A stretch of DNA of 64,000 bases from NCBI RefSeq assembly GCF_008329985.2, contig NZ_CP038437.2, positions 1,240,001 through 1,304,000 on the forward strand, in the 5' to 3' direction. Source of the DNA: Halomonas binhaiensis. Lineage in GTDB: Bacteria; Pseudomonadota; Gammaproteobacteria; Pseudomonadales; Halomonadaceae. A model generated the notes under the pieces. That model worked only from the letters and a program-made list of their open reading frames with translations, did no database searches and was not told the DNA's origin. The position numbers and the translations under genes are program-made. Positions within the stretch are counted from its first letter, which is position 1. Every line of letters starts with the position of its first letter. Shown one piece after another: positions 50,446 to 61,724 of this stretch.

Positions 50446-52218
50446 ATGTCAAACATGCGTAGTATGACTTTTGACGCCATCATCATCGGTGGCGGTGGCG
50501 CAGGCCTGCGTGCTGCACTGGAACTGGCCAAGTCCGGCAAGAATACGGCTGTGCTGTCCAAAGTCTTCCCGACTCGCTCGCACACAGTGTCTGCCCAGGG
50601 CGGTATCACTTGTGCCATTGCTTCTGCCGATCCCAATGACGACTGGCGTTGGCACATGTATGACACGGTCAAGGGCGGTGACTACATCACTGACCAGGAT
50701 GCTGCGGAATACATGTGTTCCGAAGGTCCGAAGGCGGTGTTCGAACTTGAGCACATGGGGCTGCCGTTTTCTCGTTTCGACAATGGCCGCATCTATCAGC
50801 GTCCATTCGGTGGTCAGTCCAAGAACTTCGGTGAAGGTGGTCAGGCTGCCCGTACCTGTGCTGCCGCTGACCGTACCGGTCATGCACTGCTGCACACCCT
50901 GTATGAAAATAACGTCAAGCACGACACCACTTTCCTTAACGAGTGGTATGCCATCGATCTGGTGAAGAATGCCAACGGCGATGTTGTCGGTTGTATCGCC
51001 ATGGATATCGAAACTGGCGAAGTGGTTCACATCAAGTCCAAGGCTACCGTGCTGGCGACTGGTGGCTCCGGTCGTATCTATGCCTCTACTACCAATGCCC
51101 TGATCAACACGGGTGATGGTATCGGCATGGCTCTGCGGGCTGGTGTGCCTATCCAGGATATCGAGATGTGGCAGTTCCACCCGACCGGTATTCACGGTGC
51201 TGGCGTGCTGGTGACGGAAGGCTGTCGTGGCGAAGGTGGCTATCTGATCAACAAGGATGGCGAGCGCTTCATGGAGCGTTATGCTCCGAATGCCAAGGAC
51301 CTGGCCGGTCGTGACGTCGTGGCTCGCTCCATGGTGATGGAAATTCTTGAAGGACGTGGTTGCGGCGAGAATGGCGACCATGTCTATCTCAAGCTCGACC
51401 ACCTGGGCGAAGAGGTTCTCAGCAAGCGTCTTCCGGGTATCGTGGAACTGTCCAAGACCTTCGCTCATGTGGATCCGGCCAAGGAGCCGATTCCCGTGGT
51501 TCCGACCTGCCACTACATGATGGGTGGTGTTGCTACCAATATCCATGGTCAGGCCATCGGTCAGGACAAGGACGGTAACGACTACATCATCAATGGTCTG
51601 TATGCATGTGGTGAGGCGGCGTGTGTCTCTGTACACGGTGCCAACCGTCTGGGTGGTAACTCTCTGCTTGACCTGGTGGTCTTCGGCCGTGCTGCCGGCA
51701 TGTTCATCGAGAGCGCGCTGAATGAAGGTGTCGACTACCTTGATGCTCGTGATTCCGATGTTGAAACGGCCATGCAGCGTATCAACCGCTGGAACGAGTC
51801 AAGTGGCGGCGAGAGCGTGGCTGACCTCAAGCGTGAGCTGCAGAGCATCATGCAGAACTCTTTCGGTGTATTCCGCGAAGAGAAGAACATGAAGGATGGC
51901 GTCGAGAAGCTGGCTGAGCTGCGTGGCCGTATTGCTGAAGCTCACCTGTCTGACAAGTCCCTGGCTTTCAATACTGCTCGTGTCGAAGCTCTCGAACTGG
52001 ACAACCTGATGGAAGTGGCTGAAGCCACCGCCATTGCCGCGCTCGAGCGCAAGGAAAGTCGTGGTGCGCATTGCCGCTACGACTATCCGGATCGTGACGA
52101 CGTCAACTGGCTCAAGCACTCGATGTTCTTCCCTGGTGAGAAGCGCGTTGGTCAGCGTGATGTCAACTTCGCGCCGAAGACCATGGATAAGTTCGAGCCG
52201 AAAATCCGCACATACTAA
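50446..52218 (+). CDS. sdhA: Succinate dehydrogenase flavoprotein subunit
   Basis: 590-residue catalytic subunit that oxidises succinate to fumarate. Dinucleotide motif [16 protein letters not shown] at residues about 10-25, the FAD-linking His in [13 protein letters not shown], substrate residues in [21 protein letters not shown], and [16 protein letters not shown]. Length matches E. coli SdhA (588). Possible start at the first ATG ([12 protein letters not shown]); an in-frame ATG four codons on is equally possible. Confidence 0.97.
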   Translation: MSNMRSMTFDAIIIGGGGAGLRAALELAKSGKNTAVLSKVFPTRSHTVSAQGGITCAIASADPNDDWRWHMYDTVKGGDYITDQDAAEYMCSEGPKAVFELEHMGLPFSRFDNGRIYQRPFGGQSKNFGEGGQAARTCAAADRTGHALLHTLYENNVKHDTTFLNEWYAIDLVKNANGDVVGCIAMDIETGEVVHIKSKATVLATGGSGRIYASTTNALINTGDGIGMALRAGVPIQDIEMWQFHPTGIHGAGVLVTEGCRGEGGYLINKDGERFMERYAPNAKDLAGRDVVARSMVMEILEGRGCGENGDHVYLKLDHLGEEVLSKRLPGIVELSKTFAHVDPAKEPIPVVPTCHYMMGGVATNIHGQAIGQDKDGNDYIINGLYACGEAACVSVHGANRLGGNSLLDLVVFGRAAGMFIESALNEGVDYLDARDSDVETAMQRINRWNESSGGESVADLKRELQSIMQNSFGVFREEKNMKDGVEKLAELRGRIAEAHLSDKSLAFNTARVEALELDNLMEVAEATAIAALERKESRGAHCRYDYPDRDDVNWLKHSMFFPGEKRVGQRDVNFAPKTMDKFEPKIRTY

Positions 52219-52230
52219 GGAGGAGTCACG

Positions 52231-52941
52231 ATGTCCAAGCTTCAGGTATCCCTGTATCGCTATAATCCGGAAACTGACTCCGCACCTTATATGCAGGAGT
52301 TCGAGGTCGACACCCAAGGACGTGATCTCATGGTCCTCAACCTGCTTGAGCTGATCAAGCAGGACGATACGACTGTCGCCTATCGTCGCAGCTGCCGTGA
52401 GGGTGTGTGTGGCTCCGACGGCATGAACATGAACGGCAGCAACGGCCTGGCTTGTATTACACCGCTGTCCCAGGTGGTGAAGAACAACAAGCTGGTGTTG
52501 CGTCCGCTGCCTGGCCTACCGGTCGTTCGGGACCTGGTGGTCGACATGAGCCTGTTCTATCAGCAGTACGAGCGTATTCAACCGTACTTGAAGAACGATG
52601 CGCCGGCGCCGGCCATCGAGCGTCTGCAGTCTCCGGAAGATCGCGACAAGCTGGATGGGCTCTACGAGTGCATTCTGTGCGCCTGTTGCTCTACGGCCTG
52701 TCCGTCCTTCTGGTGGAATCCGGACAAGTTCGTTGGTCCGGCAGGTCTGCTGAAGTCCTATCGCTTCCTGGCCGACTCTCGCGATACGGCAACCAATGAG
52801 CGTTTGTCTGATCTGGAAGACCCGTTCTCTGTCTTCCGTTGCCGCGGAATCATGAATTGTGTCGCGGTATGTCCGAAAGGACTCAACCCGACACGTGCGA
52901 TTGGCAAAATTCGTGAGATGTTGCTGGCAAATGCCACTTAA
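52231..52941 (+). CDS. sdhB: Succinate dehydrogenase iron-sulfur subunit
   Basis: 236-residue subunit with three Fe-S clusters: 2Fe-2S ligands in SCREGVCGSDGMN, 4Fe-4S in CILCACCSTACPSFWW, and 3Fe-4S in CRGIMNCVAVCPKGLNP. It transfers electrons from SdhA to ubiquinone in SdhCD. GGAGG in the 12-base gap after sdhA. Length matches E. coli SdhB (238). Two hairpins follow its stop. Confidence 0.97.
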   Translation: MSKLQVSLYRYNPETDSAPYMQEFEVDTQGRDLMVLNLLELIKQDDTTVAYRRSCREGVCGSDGMNMNGSNGLACITPLSQVVKNNKLVLRPLPGLPVVRDLVVDMSLFYQQYERIQPYLKNDAPAPAIERLQSPEDRDKLDGLYECILCACCSTACPSFWWNPDKFVGPAGLLKSYRFLADSRDTATNERLSDLEDPFSVFRCRGIMNCVAVCPKGLNPTRAIGKIREMLLANAT

Positions 52942-52979
52942 ATCGTGGCGCTGAGCTTGCTATCATATGTCGGTCCTGG

Positions 52980-52998
52980 GCGCGACAATCTGTCGCGC
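52980..52998 (+). other. Hairpin 1 after sdhB
   Basis: GCGCGACA, loop ATC, TGTCGCGC: a perfect 8-bp stem without a T tract, 39 bases after the sdhB stop. Confidence 0.65.
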
Positions 52999-53035
52999 TG
53001 GGGCTGCGAAGAACTTCGCTTCGGCAGAAGTGTCG

Positions 53036-53063
53036 AAAGCCGGTGCCTTGGGCACCGGCTTTT
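53036..53063 (+). terminator. sdhCDAB terminator
   Basis: AAAGCCGGTGC(C), short loop, (G)GCACCGGCTTT followed by T and TGAAC. A strong intrinsic-type hairpin inside the 302-base sdhB-sucA gap. Two smaller hairpins follow before sucA: CTGACA/TGTCAG (53088-53103) and CTTGGCA/TGCCAAG (53122-53143). Confidence 0.75.
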
Positions 53064-53243
53064 GAACATGGAGCAAGTCATGGCTGGCTGACATTGTTGT
53101 CAGTAGCAGAACCACAGGGCGCTTGGCATAGGTCGGTGCCAAGGGGTGACAAGCAGGCAGAATGCTTTCTGTCAGGCGTTACTCCCGAGGCAGGCCAAGG
53201 TGCTGAGCCCAATACCACCCCATCAGTGCAGGGTGACCGAGAG

Positions 53244-56099
53244 ATGCAAGAAGGCATAATGGAGTTGATGTGGCGCTCCTCTCACGTAACGGGCAGTAAC
53301 GTCCACTACGTAGAAGCGCTCTACGAGCAGTACCTCGACGACCCCGCTGCCGTTCCCCAAGAATGGCGCGACTACTTCGACCAGCTGCCTAACCCCGATG
53401 GACAGGGTTCCGGTAGCGCAACGTCCCACGATATCCCCCTCACGCCGATTCGCGAGCAGTTCTATCAGCTAGGCAAGCAACAGCACCGTGCTGCCTATGC
53501 CATCGCTCCGAGTTCCGACGGCGAAGACAGCCGTAAACAGGTTCGCGTTCTCCAGCTGATCAATGCTTACCGCTTCCGCGGTCACCAGCATGCGAATATC
53601 GATCCGCTCGGTCTGCGTGACCCGAGTGCGGTTCCTGATCTGGATCTGGCTTTCCATCAGCTGTCCAAGGCCGACCTTGAGACTGAATTCCAGACAGGCT
53701 CATTCTTCCTGGGCCAGGACCAGGCTCCGCTGCGAGTGATTGTCGACGCTCTGGAGCAGACTTACTGCCGTTCCATTGGTTGTGAGTTCATGCATATCGT
53801 CGATACCGAAGAAAAACGTTGGCTGCAGCAGCGTTTTGAGTCGGTGCGCTCGAAGCCGCCCTATACCGAGGGTATGCGCAAGCATGTTCTGGAACGCCTG
53901 ACTGCCGCCGAAGGTCTGGAGAGCTACCTGGCCTCCAAGTATCCGGGTACCAAGCGCTTTGGTCTTGAGGGTGGCGAGTCCTTCATTCCGATGATGGACG
54001 AGCTGATCCAGCGCGCTGGTAGCTACGGTACCAAGGAAGTGGTTATTGGCATGGCCCACCGTGGCCGCCTCAACGTGCTGGTCAATATTCTCGGCAAGAA
54101 TCCATCCGAATTGATCGATGAATTCGACGGCAAGAAGTTGATCGAGCGCGGGTCTGGTGATGTCAAATACCATCAGGGCTTCAGCTCGAATGTCATGACA
54201 CCGGGTGGGGAAGTCCACTTGGCCATGTCGTTCAACCCTTCGCATCTCGAAATCGTGGCTCCGGTAGTCGAAGGCTCCGTGCGTGCCCGCCAGGATCGCC
54301 GCAATGACGGCGATGGTGGCAAGGTTCTGCCGATCAATGTCCATGGTGATGCGGCCTTTGCCGGCCAGGGCGTGGTCATGGAGACATTCCAGATGTCTCA
54401 GACCCGTGCCTACAAGACAGGCGGTACTGTCCATATCGTCATCAACAACCAGGTCGGCTTCACCACGTCTGATCCGCTCGATGCACGTTCCACCGAGTAT
54501 TGCACCGACATTGCCAAGATGGTTCAGGCTCCGATCCTCCACGTCAATGGTGATGACCCTGACGCTGTGCTTCATGTCACTCAGGTAGCACTGGATTATC
54601 GTCAGCAGTTCAGCAAGGACGTAGTGATTGACCTGGTCTGCTATCGTCGTCGTGGTCACAATGAGGCAGATGAGCCGTCTGGTACCCAGCCGCTGATGTA
54701 CCAGAAGATCAAGGATCATCCCTCTTCCCGCGCCATCTATGCCACGCGCCTGGTTCAGGAAGGCGTGGTCAGCGAAGATGAAGCCAAGGCGCTGATCGAG
54801 AAGTACCGTGATGATCTGGTCGCTGGCAACCATGTGGCCAATGCCCTGGTACAGGAACCGAACACTTCTCTGTTCGTCGACTGGAAGCCATACCTGGGCC
54901 ATGAGTGGACCGGTTATGCAGATACTTCCTTGGATCTCAAACGTCTGCAGCAGCTTGCTGCCAAGATGTGCGAGGTTCCGGAGGGCTTTGCCGTTCAGCG
55001 TCAGGTCGCCAAGATCTATGAAGATCGGCGCAAGATGCAAGGTGGCGGCCTGGCACTGAACTGGGGCTTTGCCGAGACACTTGCCTACGCCACTCTGCTG
55101 GATCAGGGGCATCCTATCCGCTTGACCGGACAGGATGTGGGGCGCGGTACCTTCTCTCACCGTCATGCTGTATTGCATAACCAGAAGGACGCTTCTCTGC
55201 ACGTTCCGCTGCAGCATCTGGCACCGGGGCAACCGGACTTCACCATCCACGACTCCTTCCTTTCGGAAGAAGCGGTGCTGGCCTTCGAATACGGCTATGC
55301 CACCACCATGCCCAATGCGCTGGTGATCTGGGAGGCTCAGTTCGGTGATTTCTTCAACGGTGCCCAGGTGGTGGTTGACCAGTTCATCTCTTCCGGGGAA
55401 ACCAAATGGGGCCGACTGTGTGGACTGACCATGCTGTTGCCGCACGGTTTCGAAGGGCAGGGGCCTGAGCACTCATCTGCACGTCTGGAACGCTTCCTGC
55501 AGTTGTGCGCCGAGTACAATATGCAGGTTTGTGTGCCGACTACTCCGGCTCAGATCTTCCACTTGTTGCGGCGCCAGGTGATTCGTCCGCTGCGCAAGCC
55601 GTTGGTGATCATGTCACCGAAGAGCCTGTTGCGTCATAAGGAAGCTGTATCCAGTCTCGAAGAGCTGGCCCATGGCAGTTTCCAGATGGTGCTTCCGGAT
55701 CAAGGCAAGCGAGATGCCAGTCAGGTCAAGCGCGTCATCATGTGTTCAGGCAAGGTTTACTATGACCTGGACAATTGGCGTGAGGAAAACCTGCTCGATG
55801 ATGTGGCGATCATTCGGGTTGAGCAACTGTATCCGTTCCCGAAAGAAGAGCTGTTCGAGACGATTTCTCAGTATACCAATACCACCGATATCGTCTGGTG
55901 CCAGGAAGAGCCGCTCAACCAGGGGGCCTGGTACTCCATGCAGCATAATCTGCGTAGCGTGGCAGAAGAGCTCAAGGCGGGTTTCGGAGCCACACTCAAG
56001 TTTGCCGGACGCCCAGCATCCGCTGCACCTGCAGCAGGCTACATGTCCGTTCACATCGAACAGCAGCGCCAGTTGGTCGAAGACGCCTTCAACCTTTAA
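53244..56099 (+). CDS. sucA: 2-oxoglutarate dehydrogenase E1 component
   Basis: 951-residue thiamine-diphosphate enzyme that decarboxylates 2-oxoglutarate and succinylates the E2 lipoyl groups. Conserved blocks: QLINAYRFRGHQHANIDPLGL near the N terminus, the ThDP-binding region GDAAFAGQGVVMETFQMSQTRAYKTGGTVHIVINNQVGFTT, and SHRHAVLHNQ and EAQFGDFFNGAQVV in the C-terminal half. I start at 53244 (MQEGIMELMWRSS), the form seen in pseudomonads; the open frame extends 67 codons upstream through two hairpins with no ribosome site. It forms a complex with SucB and LpdA, both encoded directly downstream. Confidence 0.95.
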   Translation: MQEGIMELMWRSSHVTGSNVHYVEALYEQYLDDPAAVPQEWRDYFDQLPNPDGQGSGSATSHDIPLTPIREQFYQLGKQQHRAAYAIAPSSDGEDSRKQVRVLQLINAYRFRGHQHANIDPLGLRDPSAVPDLDLAFHQLSKADLETEFQTGSFFLGQDQAPLRVIVDALEQTYCRSIGCEFMHIVDTEEKRWLQQRFESVRSKPPYTEGMRKHVLERLTAAEGLESYLASKYPGTKRFGLEGGESFIPMMDELIQRAGSYGTKEVVIGMAHRGRLNVLVNILGKNPSELIDEFDGKKLIERGSGDVKYHQGFSSNVMTPGGEVHLAMSFNPSHLEIVAPVVEGSVRARQDRRNDGDGGKVLPINVHGDAAFAGQGVVMETFQMSQTRAYKTGGTVHIVINNQVGFTTSDPLDARSTEYCTDIAKMVQAPILHVNGDDPDAVLHVTQVALDYRQQFSKDVVIDLVCYRRRGHNEADEPSGTQPLMYQKIKDHPSSRAIYATRLVQEGVVSEDEAKALIEKYRDDLVAGNHVANALVQEPNTSLFVDWKPYLGHEWTGYADTSLDLKRLQQLAAKMCEVPEGFAVQRQVAKIYEDRRKMQGGGLALNWGFAETLAYATLLDQGHPIRLTGQDVGRGTFSHRHAVLHNQKDASLHVPLQHLAPGQPDFTIHDSFLSEEAVLAFEYGYATTMPNALVIWEAQFGDFFNGAQVVVDQFISSGETKWGRLCGLTMLLPHGFEGQGPEHSSARLERFLQLCAEYNMQVCVPTTPAQIFHLLRRQVIRPLRKPLVIMSPKSLLRHKEAVSSLEELAHGSFQMVLPDQGKRDASQVKRVIMCSGKVYYDLDNWREENLLDDVAIIRVEQLYPFPKEELFETISQYTNTTDIVWCQEEPLNQGAWYSMQHNLRSVAEELKAGFGATLKFAGRPASAAPAAGYMSVHIEQQRQLVEDAFNL

Positions 56100-56141
56100 G
56101 GCAACGACCCGGAACGAGAGAAGAGAGACTAAGGAAATCAC

Positions 56142-57662
56142 ATGGCTACCGAGATCAAGGCACCAACCTTTCCGGAATCCGTTGCCGAAGGTACCGTTGC
56201 TGCATGGCACAAGCAGCCTGGCGACAGCGTGGAGCGTGACGAGCTGATCGTCGAGATCGAGACCGACAAGGTCGTGCTGGAAGTTCTGGCTCCAGAGGCG
56301 GGCACTCTGTCCGAGTTCCTGGTGGCGGAAGGCGATACCGTTGCTTCCGAGCAGATACTGGGACGCATTGGTGAAGGCGCTGCTGCACCTAAGGCTGAAG
56401 CTCCTCAGGCTGAAGCGTCTGCACCTGCAGCGGCTCCTGCCGCAGCAGATGCCGGTGGCGAGAAGTTTGAAGTCAAGGCACCGACCTTCCCTGAGTCCAT
56501 CCAGGAAGGCACCGTTGCTGCTTGGCACAAGCAGGTAGGTGAGCCGGTCAAGCGTGATGAGGTACTGGCCGATATCGAGACCGATAAAGTCGTGCTCGAA
56601 GTCGTTGCTCCGGCAGACGGCGCTCTGGTGGAAATCAAGACAGAAGAGGGCTCCCAGGTCGCTTCCGAAGCCCTGCTGGCCGTTTTCCAGGCAGGTGCTG
56701 GTGCAGGTGGCGCGCCGGCGGCTGCTGCGGAGCCAGCAGCGGAAACAGCTGAAGAGGAAGTCTTCGAGCAGGTGGGTGACAAGATCGTGGCGCCTGCCGC
56801 ACGCAAGCTGATCGCCGAACATGGCCTCGACGTTGCTGCCATCAACGGCACAGGTAAGGATGGCCGCGTGCTCAAGGAAGACGTGCTCAAGGCTGTCAAG
56901 TCCGGCTCTGCCAAGAAAGCGGCTGCTCCGGCTGCCGCCGCTGCTCCCGTCGTGGAAGGAGAGCGTCCCGAGAAGCGCGTGCCGATGAGCCGTCTGCGTC
57001 AGACCATCGCCAAACGTCTGGTCCAGGCTCAGCAGACTGCTGCCATGCTCACCACCTATAACGAGGTGGACATGGGCGCCGTGATGGAACTGCGCAAGCA
57101 GTACAAGGACACCTTCCTGAAAGCGCATGATGTCAAGCTCGGCTTCATGGGCTTCTTCGTCAAGGCGGCCTCCGAAGCACTCAAGCGCTTCCCGGACGTC
57201 AATGCCTCCATCGACGGCAGCGATATCGTCTATCACGGCTATCAGGATATCGGCGTTGCCGTTTCCACCGAGCGTGGTCTGGTGGTTCCGGTACTGCGTG
57301 ATACTGACAGCATGAAGATCGCCGATGTCGAGAAGGGCATTGTCGACTTCGGTCAGCGTGCTCGCGCTGGCAAGCTGGGCATCGATGAGATGCAGGGTGG
57401 TACCTTTACCATCACTAACGGAGGCATCTTCGGTTCTCTGATGTCCACTCCGATCCTGAATCCGCCGCAGACCGCTATCCTGGGTATGCACAAGATCCAG
57501 GAGCGTCCGATGGCAGTGAATGGCAAGGTCGAGATTCGTCCGATGATGTATCTGGCATTGTCCTACGACCACCGAATGATCGATGGCAAGGACGCAGTCC
57601 AGTTCCTGGTAACTATCAAGGAGCTGCTTGAGGATCCGGCGCGTCTGTTGCTGGAAATCTGA
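56142..57662 (+). CDS. sucB: 2-oxoglutarate dehydrogenase E2 (dihydrolipoyl succinyltransferase) with two lipoyl domains
   Basis: 506 residues, about 100 longer than E. coli SucB (405). The extra length is a second lipoyl domain: domain 1 at residues 3-77 with lipoylated Lys43 (ETDKVV), an Ala/Pro/Glu linker, domain 2 at 109-183 with Lys149 in the same ETDKVV motif, then a linker, the E1/E3-binding domain (about 215-252, [33 protein letters not shown]) and the catalytic domain ending with [12 protein letters not shown] (His477, Asp481). By hand alignment about 45 of 72 positions are the same in the two lipoyl domains. It sits between sucA (42-base gap) and lpdA. Confidence 0.96.
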   Translation: MATEIKAPTFPESVAEGTVAAWHKQPGDSVERDELIVEIETDKVVLEVLAPEAGTLSEFLVAEGDTVASEQILGRIGEGAAAPKAEAPQAEASAPAAAPAAADAGGEKFEVKAPTFPESIQEGTVAAWHKQVGEPVKRDEVLADIETDKVVLEVVAPADGALVEIKTEEGSQVASEALLAVFQAGAGAGGAPAAAAEPAAETAEEEVFEQVGDKIVAPAARKLIAEHGLDVAAINGTGKDGRVLKEDVLKAVKSGSAKKAAAPAAAAAPVVEGERPEKRVPMSRLRQTIAKRLVQAQQTAAMLTTYNEVDMGAVMELRKQYKDTFLKAHDVKLGFMGFFVKAASEALKRFPDVNASIDGSDIVYHGYQDIGVAVSTERGLVVPVLRDTDSMKIADVEKGIVDFGQRARAGKLGIDEMQGGTFTITNGGIFGSLMSTPILNPPQTAILGMHKIQERPMAVNGKVEIRPMMYLALSYDHRMIDGKDAVQFLVTIKELLEDPARLLLEI

Positions 57663-57865
57663 TCCCGGCATCGATTGAGACTGGTCTGAAGACCCGTGAA
57701 GCCAGATGGTTTTCAGGCAGTCTCTCGAGGAACGCTGAATAAATCGACCGAGCGACATGGCCACAAGATGCAAGGCATTCAGTACGCCGTGATGGCGTTG
57801 ACCTGATGGTCTGCACGCTCAGGTCCTTATGCAGTGTTTCCCAAGGAAGCGTTGCAGACAGCTGA

Positions 57866-59323
<1,458 letters not shown>

Positions 59324-59354
59324 CGCGCCAGTTCTGGGAAGGTGATATCGATGT

Positions 59355-59455
59355 GGTGAGGTTCTCTCACCGTCTCGGATCGGTCCTTCCCGAGACAACA
59401 AGCGTCAGGCATCAAGGCTAAACAAGCTTCAGTGATATTTAGAAGCTTGTTTAGC
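59355..59455 (+). other. Three consecutive hairpins between lpdA and sucC
   Basis: Hairpin a: GGTGAG/CTCACC (59355-59371). Hairpin b: GTCTCGG/CCGAGAC (59372-59396). Hairpin c: GCTAAACAAGCTTC/GAAGCTTGTTTAGC, a perfect 14-bp stem with an 11-base loop (59417-59455). None has a T tract. They could separate or stabilise the sucAB-lpdA and sucCD parts of a transcript, or the third could be a protein-binding palindrome. Confidence 0.65.
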
Positions 59456-59573
59456 AGGTCTGGCGTATCGCCTCTGGCTATGTATCGGAGGCGGTCGGTG
59501 GCGACATGAAATGGCATTCTCATGAATGCAGCATGTCGCCGTTCGAGTCACATGCAACCAATGGCATGAATCG

Positions 59574-60740
59574 ATGAACCTTCACGAGTATCAAGGTAAG
59601 CAGCTGTTTGCCGATTATGGTCTGCCCGTTTCCAAGGGCTTCGCCGTCGACACCCCTGAAGAGGCCGCTGAGGCCTGTCGCAAGATCGGTGGCGACATGT
59701 GGGTGGTCAAGGCTCAGGTCCACGCTGGTGGCCGCGGCAAGGCTGGTGGTGTCAAGCTGATCAAGAGCCCGGAAGAGGCTAAGGCCTTTGCCGAGCAGTG
59801 GCTGGGCAAGAACCTGGTGACCTATCAGACTGATGAGAATGGTCAGCCGGTTGCCAAGATCCTGGTCGAGAACTGCACCGATATCGCCAATGAGCTGTAT
59901 CTGGGTGCCGTGGTCGATCGCTCCACCCGCCGCGTGGTCTTCATGGCTTCCACCGAAGGTGGTGTCGAGATCGAGAAGGTCGCTGAAGAGACTCCCGAGA
60001 AGATCCTCAAGGCCGAGATCGACCCGTTGGTCGGTGCCCAGCCGTACCAGGCCCGTGAGCTGGCCTTTGCCTTGGGCCTCGAAGGCGTCCAGGTCAAGCA
60101 GTTCACCAAGATCTTCCTGGGTCTGTCCAAGATGTTCCATGACAAGGACCTGGCACTGCTCGAGATCAACCCGCTGGTGATCACCGACGAAGGCAACCTG
60201 CACTGCCTCGACGCCAAGATCAACCTGGACAGCAACGCTCTGCATCGCCATCCGGACCTGCAGGAAATGCGTGATCCGTCCCAGGAAGACGAGCGTGAAG
60301 CCGAAGCTGCCCGCTGGGAGCTGAACTATGTTGCGCTGGACGGCAACATCGGCTGCATGGTCAACGGTGCTGGCCTGGCCATGGGCACCATGGACATCGT
60401 CAACCTGCACGGCGGCAAGCCGGCCAACTTCCTTGATGTGGGCGGTGGCGCCACCAAGGAGCGCGTGGCTGAAGCCTTCAAGCTGATTCTCTCCGACGAC
60501 AATGTCCAGGCTGTCCTGGTCAACATCTTCGGCGGTATCGTGCGCTGTGACATGATCGCCGAAGGCATTATCGGTGCTGTCGAGCAGGTCGGCGTCAACG
60601 TACCGGTCGTGGTGCGTCTGGAAGGTACCAATGCCGAGCTGGGTGCCGAGAAACTGGCTTCCAGTGGTCTGAACATCATCGCTGCCCAGAGCCTCACCGA
60701 CGCCGCTCAGCAGGTAGTTAAAGCAGCGGAGGGCAAGTAA
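59574..60740 (+). CDS. sucC: Succinyl-CoA synthetase subunit beta (ADP-forming)
   Basis: 388 residues, exactly the length of E. coli SucC. ATP-grasp fold: [44 protein letters not shown] (nucleotide site) and [29 protein letters not shown]. Makes ATP (or GTP) from succinyl-CoA. ATG at 59574 fits the family; the in-frame extension upstream is not used. Its stop TAA overlaps the sucD ATG by one base. Confidence 0.97.
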   Translation: MNLHEYQGKQLFADYGLPVSKGFAVDTPEEAAEACRKIGGDMWVVKAQVHAGGRGKAGGVKLIKSPEEAKAFAEQWLGKNLVTYQTDENGQPVAKILVENCTDIANELYLGAVVDRSTRRVVFMASTEGGVEIEKVAEETPEKILKAEIDPLVGAQPYQARELAFALGLEGVQVKQFTKIFLGLSKMFHDKDLALLEINPLVITDEGNLHCLDAKINLDSNALHRHPDLQEMRDPSQEDEREAEAARWELNYVALDGNIGCMVNGAGLAMGTMDIVNLHGGKPANFLDVGGGATKERVAEAFKLILSDDNVQAVLVNIFGGIVRCDMIAEGIIGAVEQVGVNVPVVVRLEGTNAELGAEKLASSGLNIIAAQSLTDAAQQVVKAAEGK

Positions 60741-61612
60741 TGAGCATCCTGATCGACAAGAACACCAAGGTTATCTGCCAGGGTTTCACTGGCGGCCAAG
60801 GTACCTTCCATTCTGAACAGGCCATCGCCTATGGCACCCAGATGGTCGGTGGTGTGACGCCAGGCAAGGGTGGCCAGACTCACCTGGGCCTGCCGGTGTT
60901 CAACACCGTCAAGGAAGCAGTTGAGCAGACTGGCGCCGAAGCCAGCGTGATCTACGTGCCGGCACCGTTCTGCAAGGACTCCATCCTGGAAGCCGCCAAT
61001 GCAGGCATCAAGCTGATCGTGTGCATCACCGAAGGTATTCCGACGCTCGACATGCTCGACGTCAAGGTCAAGTGCGACGAGCTGGGTGTACGTCTGATCG
61101 GCCCGAACTGCCCCGGTGTCATCACTCCGGGCGAGAGCAAGATCGGCATCATGCCTGGTCATATCCACAAGCCGGGCAAGGTGGGTATCGTATCTCGCTC
61201 CGGTACCCTGACCTATGAAGCCGTCAAGCAGACTACTGATTACGGTTTTGGCCAGTCCACCTGCGTAGGTATCGGTGGTGACCCCATCCCCGGTTCCAAC
61301 TTCATCGACATCCTCGAGATGTTTGAGAAGGATCCGCAGACTGAAGCCATCGTCATGATCGGTGAGATCGGCGGTACTGCCGAGGAAGAGGCTGCAGCCT
61401 ACATCAAGGCCAACGTGTCCAAGCCGGTGGTGTCCTACATCGCGGGTGTCACTGCTCCTCCTGGCAAGCGTATGGGCCATGCTGGTGCCATCATCTCCGG
61501 CGGCAAGGGTACTGCGGATGAGAAGTTCGCTGCTCTGGAAGATGCCGGTGTGCGCACCGTGCGTTCTCTCGCCGATATCGGTGAAGCACTGAAGGACGTG
61601 ACCGGCTGGTAA
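60740..61612 (+). CDS. sucD: Succinyl-CoA synthetase subunit alpha
   Basis: 290-residue subunit (E. coli 289) that carries the phosphorylated histidine ([20 protein letters not shown]) and binds CoA ([23 protein letters not shown], a Rossmann-type loop). The swing residue glutamate lies in [14 protein letters not shown]. Directly coupled to sucC. The gene ends 30 bases before a strong terminator, which closes the sdh-suc cluster. Confidence 0.97.
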   Translation: MSILIDKNTKVICQGFTGGQGTFHSEQAIAYGTQMVGGVTPGKGGQTHLGLPVFNTVKEAVEQTGAEASVIYVPAPFCKDSILEAANAGIKLIVCITEGIPTLDMLDVKVKCDELGVRLIGPNCPGVITPGESKIGIMPGHIHKPGKVGIVSRSGTLTYEAVKQTTDYGFGQSTCVGIGGDPIPGSNFIDILEMFEKDPQTEAIVMIGEIGGTAEEEAAAYIKANVSKPVVSYIAGVTAPPGKRMGHAGAIISGGKGTADEKFAALEDAGVRTVRSLADIGEALKDVTGW

Positions 61613-61642
61613 GCCGTTTCGTCCTGGCAGTACAGCGTCATG

Positions 61643-61670
61643 CAAAAGGCCACCTTTGGGTGGCCTTTTG
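61643..61670. terminator. Terminator closing the sucCD end
   Basis: CAAAAGGCCACC, loop TTTG, GGTGGCCTTTTG: a perfect 12-bp stem with A and T ends, usable for both sucD and the facing membrane-protein gene. Confidence 0.93.
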
Positions 61671-61724
61671 TGTTTCCGCTGATCTGATATCGCCAGCAGG
61701 GTTCTGTTGGTTGTCCTGGTCAGG

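Noticed and set aside
50449..51636. 395-codon frame antisense to sdhA
   Set aside because: sdhA is certain; the antisense frame arises from its codon use.
53043..53243. N-terminal extension of SucA by 67 residues
   Set aside because: This segment includes a terminator tail and two hairpins, and SucA homologues begin MQE/MQN at the chosen ATG.
53700..55472. 590-codon open frame antisense to sucA
   Set aside because: Shadow of a strongly conserved coding sequence; low-complexity translation without motifs.
55746..57773. 675-codon open frame antisense to the sucA end and sucB
   Set aside because: It runs opposite to obvious sucA/sucB coding sequence, mirrors their codon bias, and has no family resemblance.
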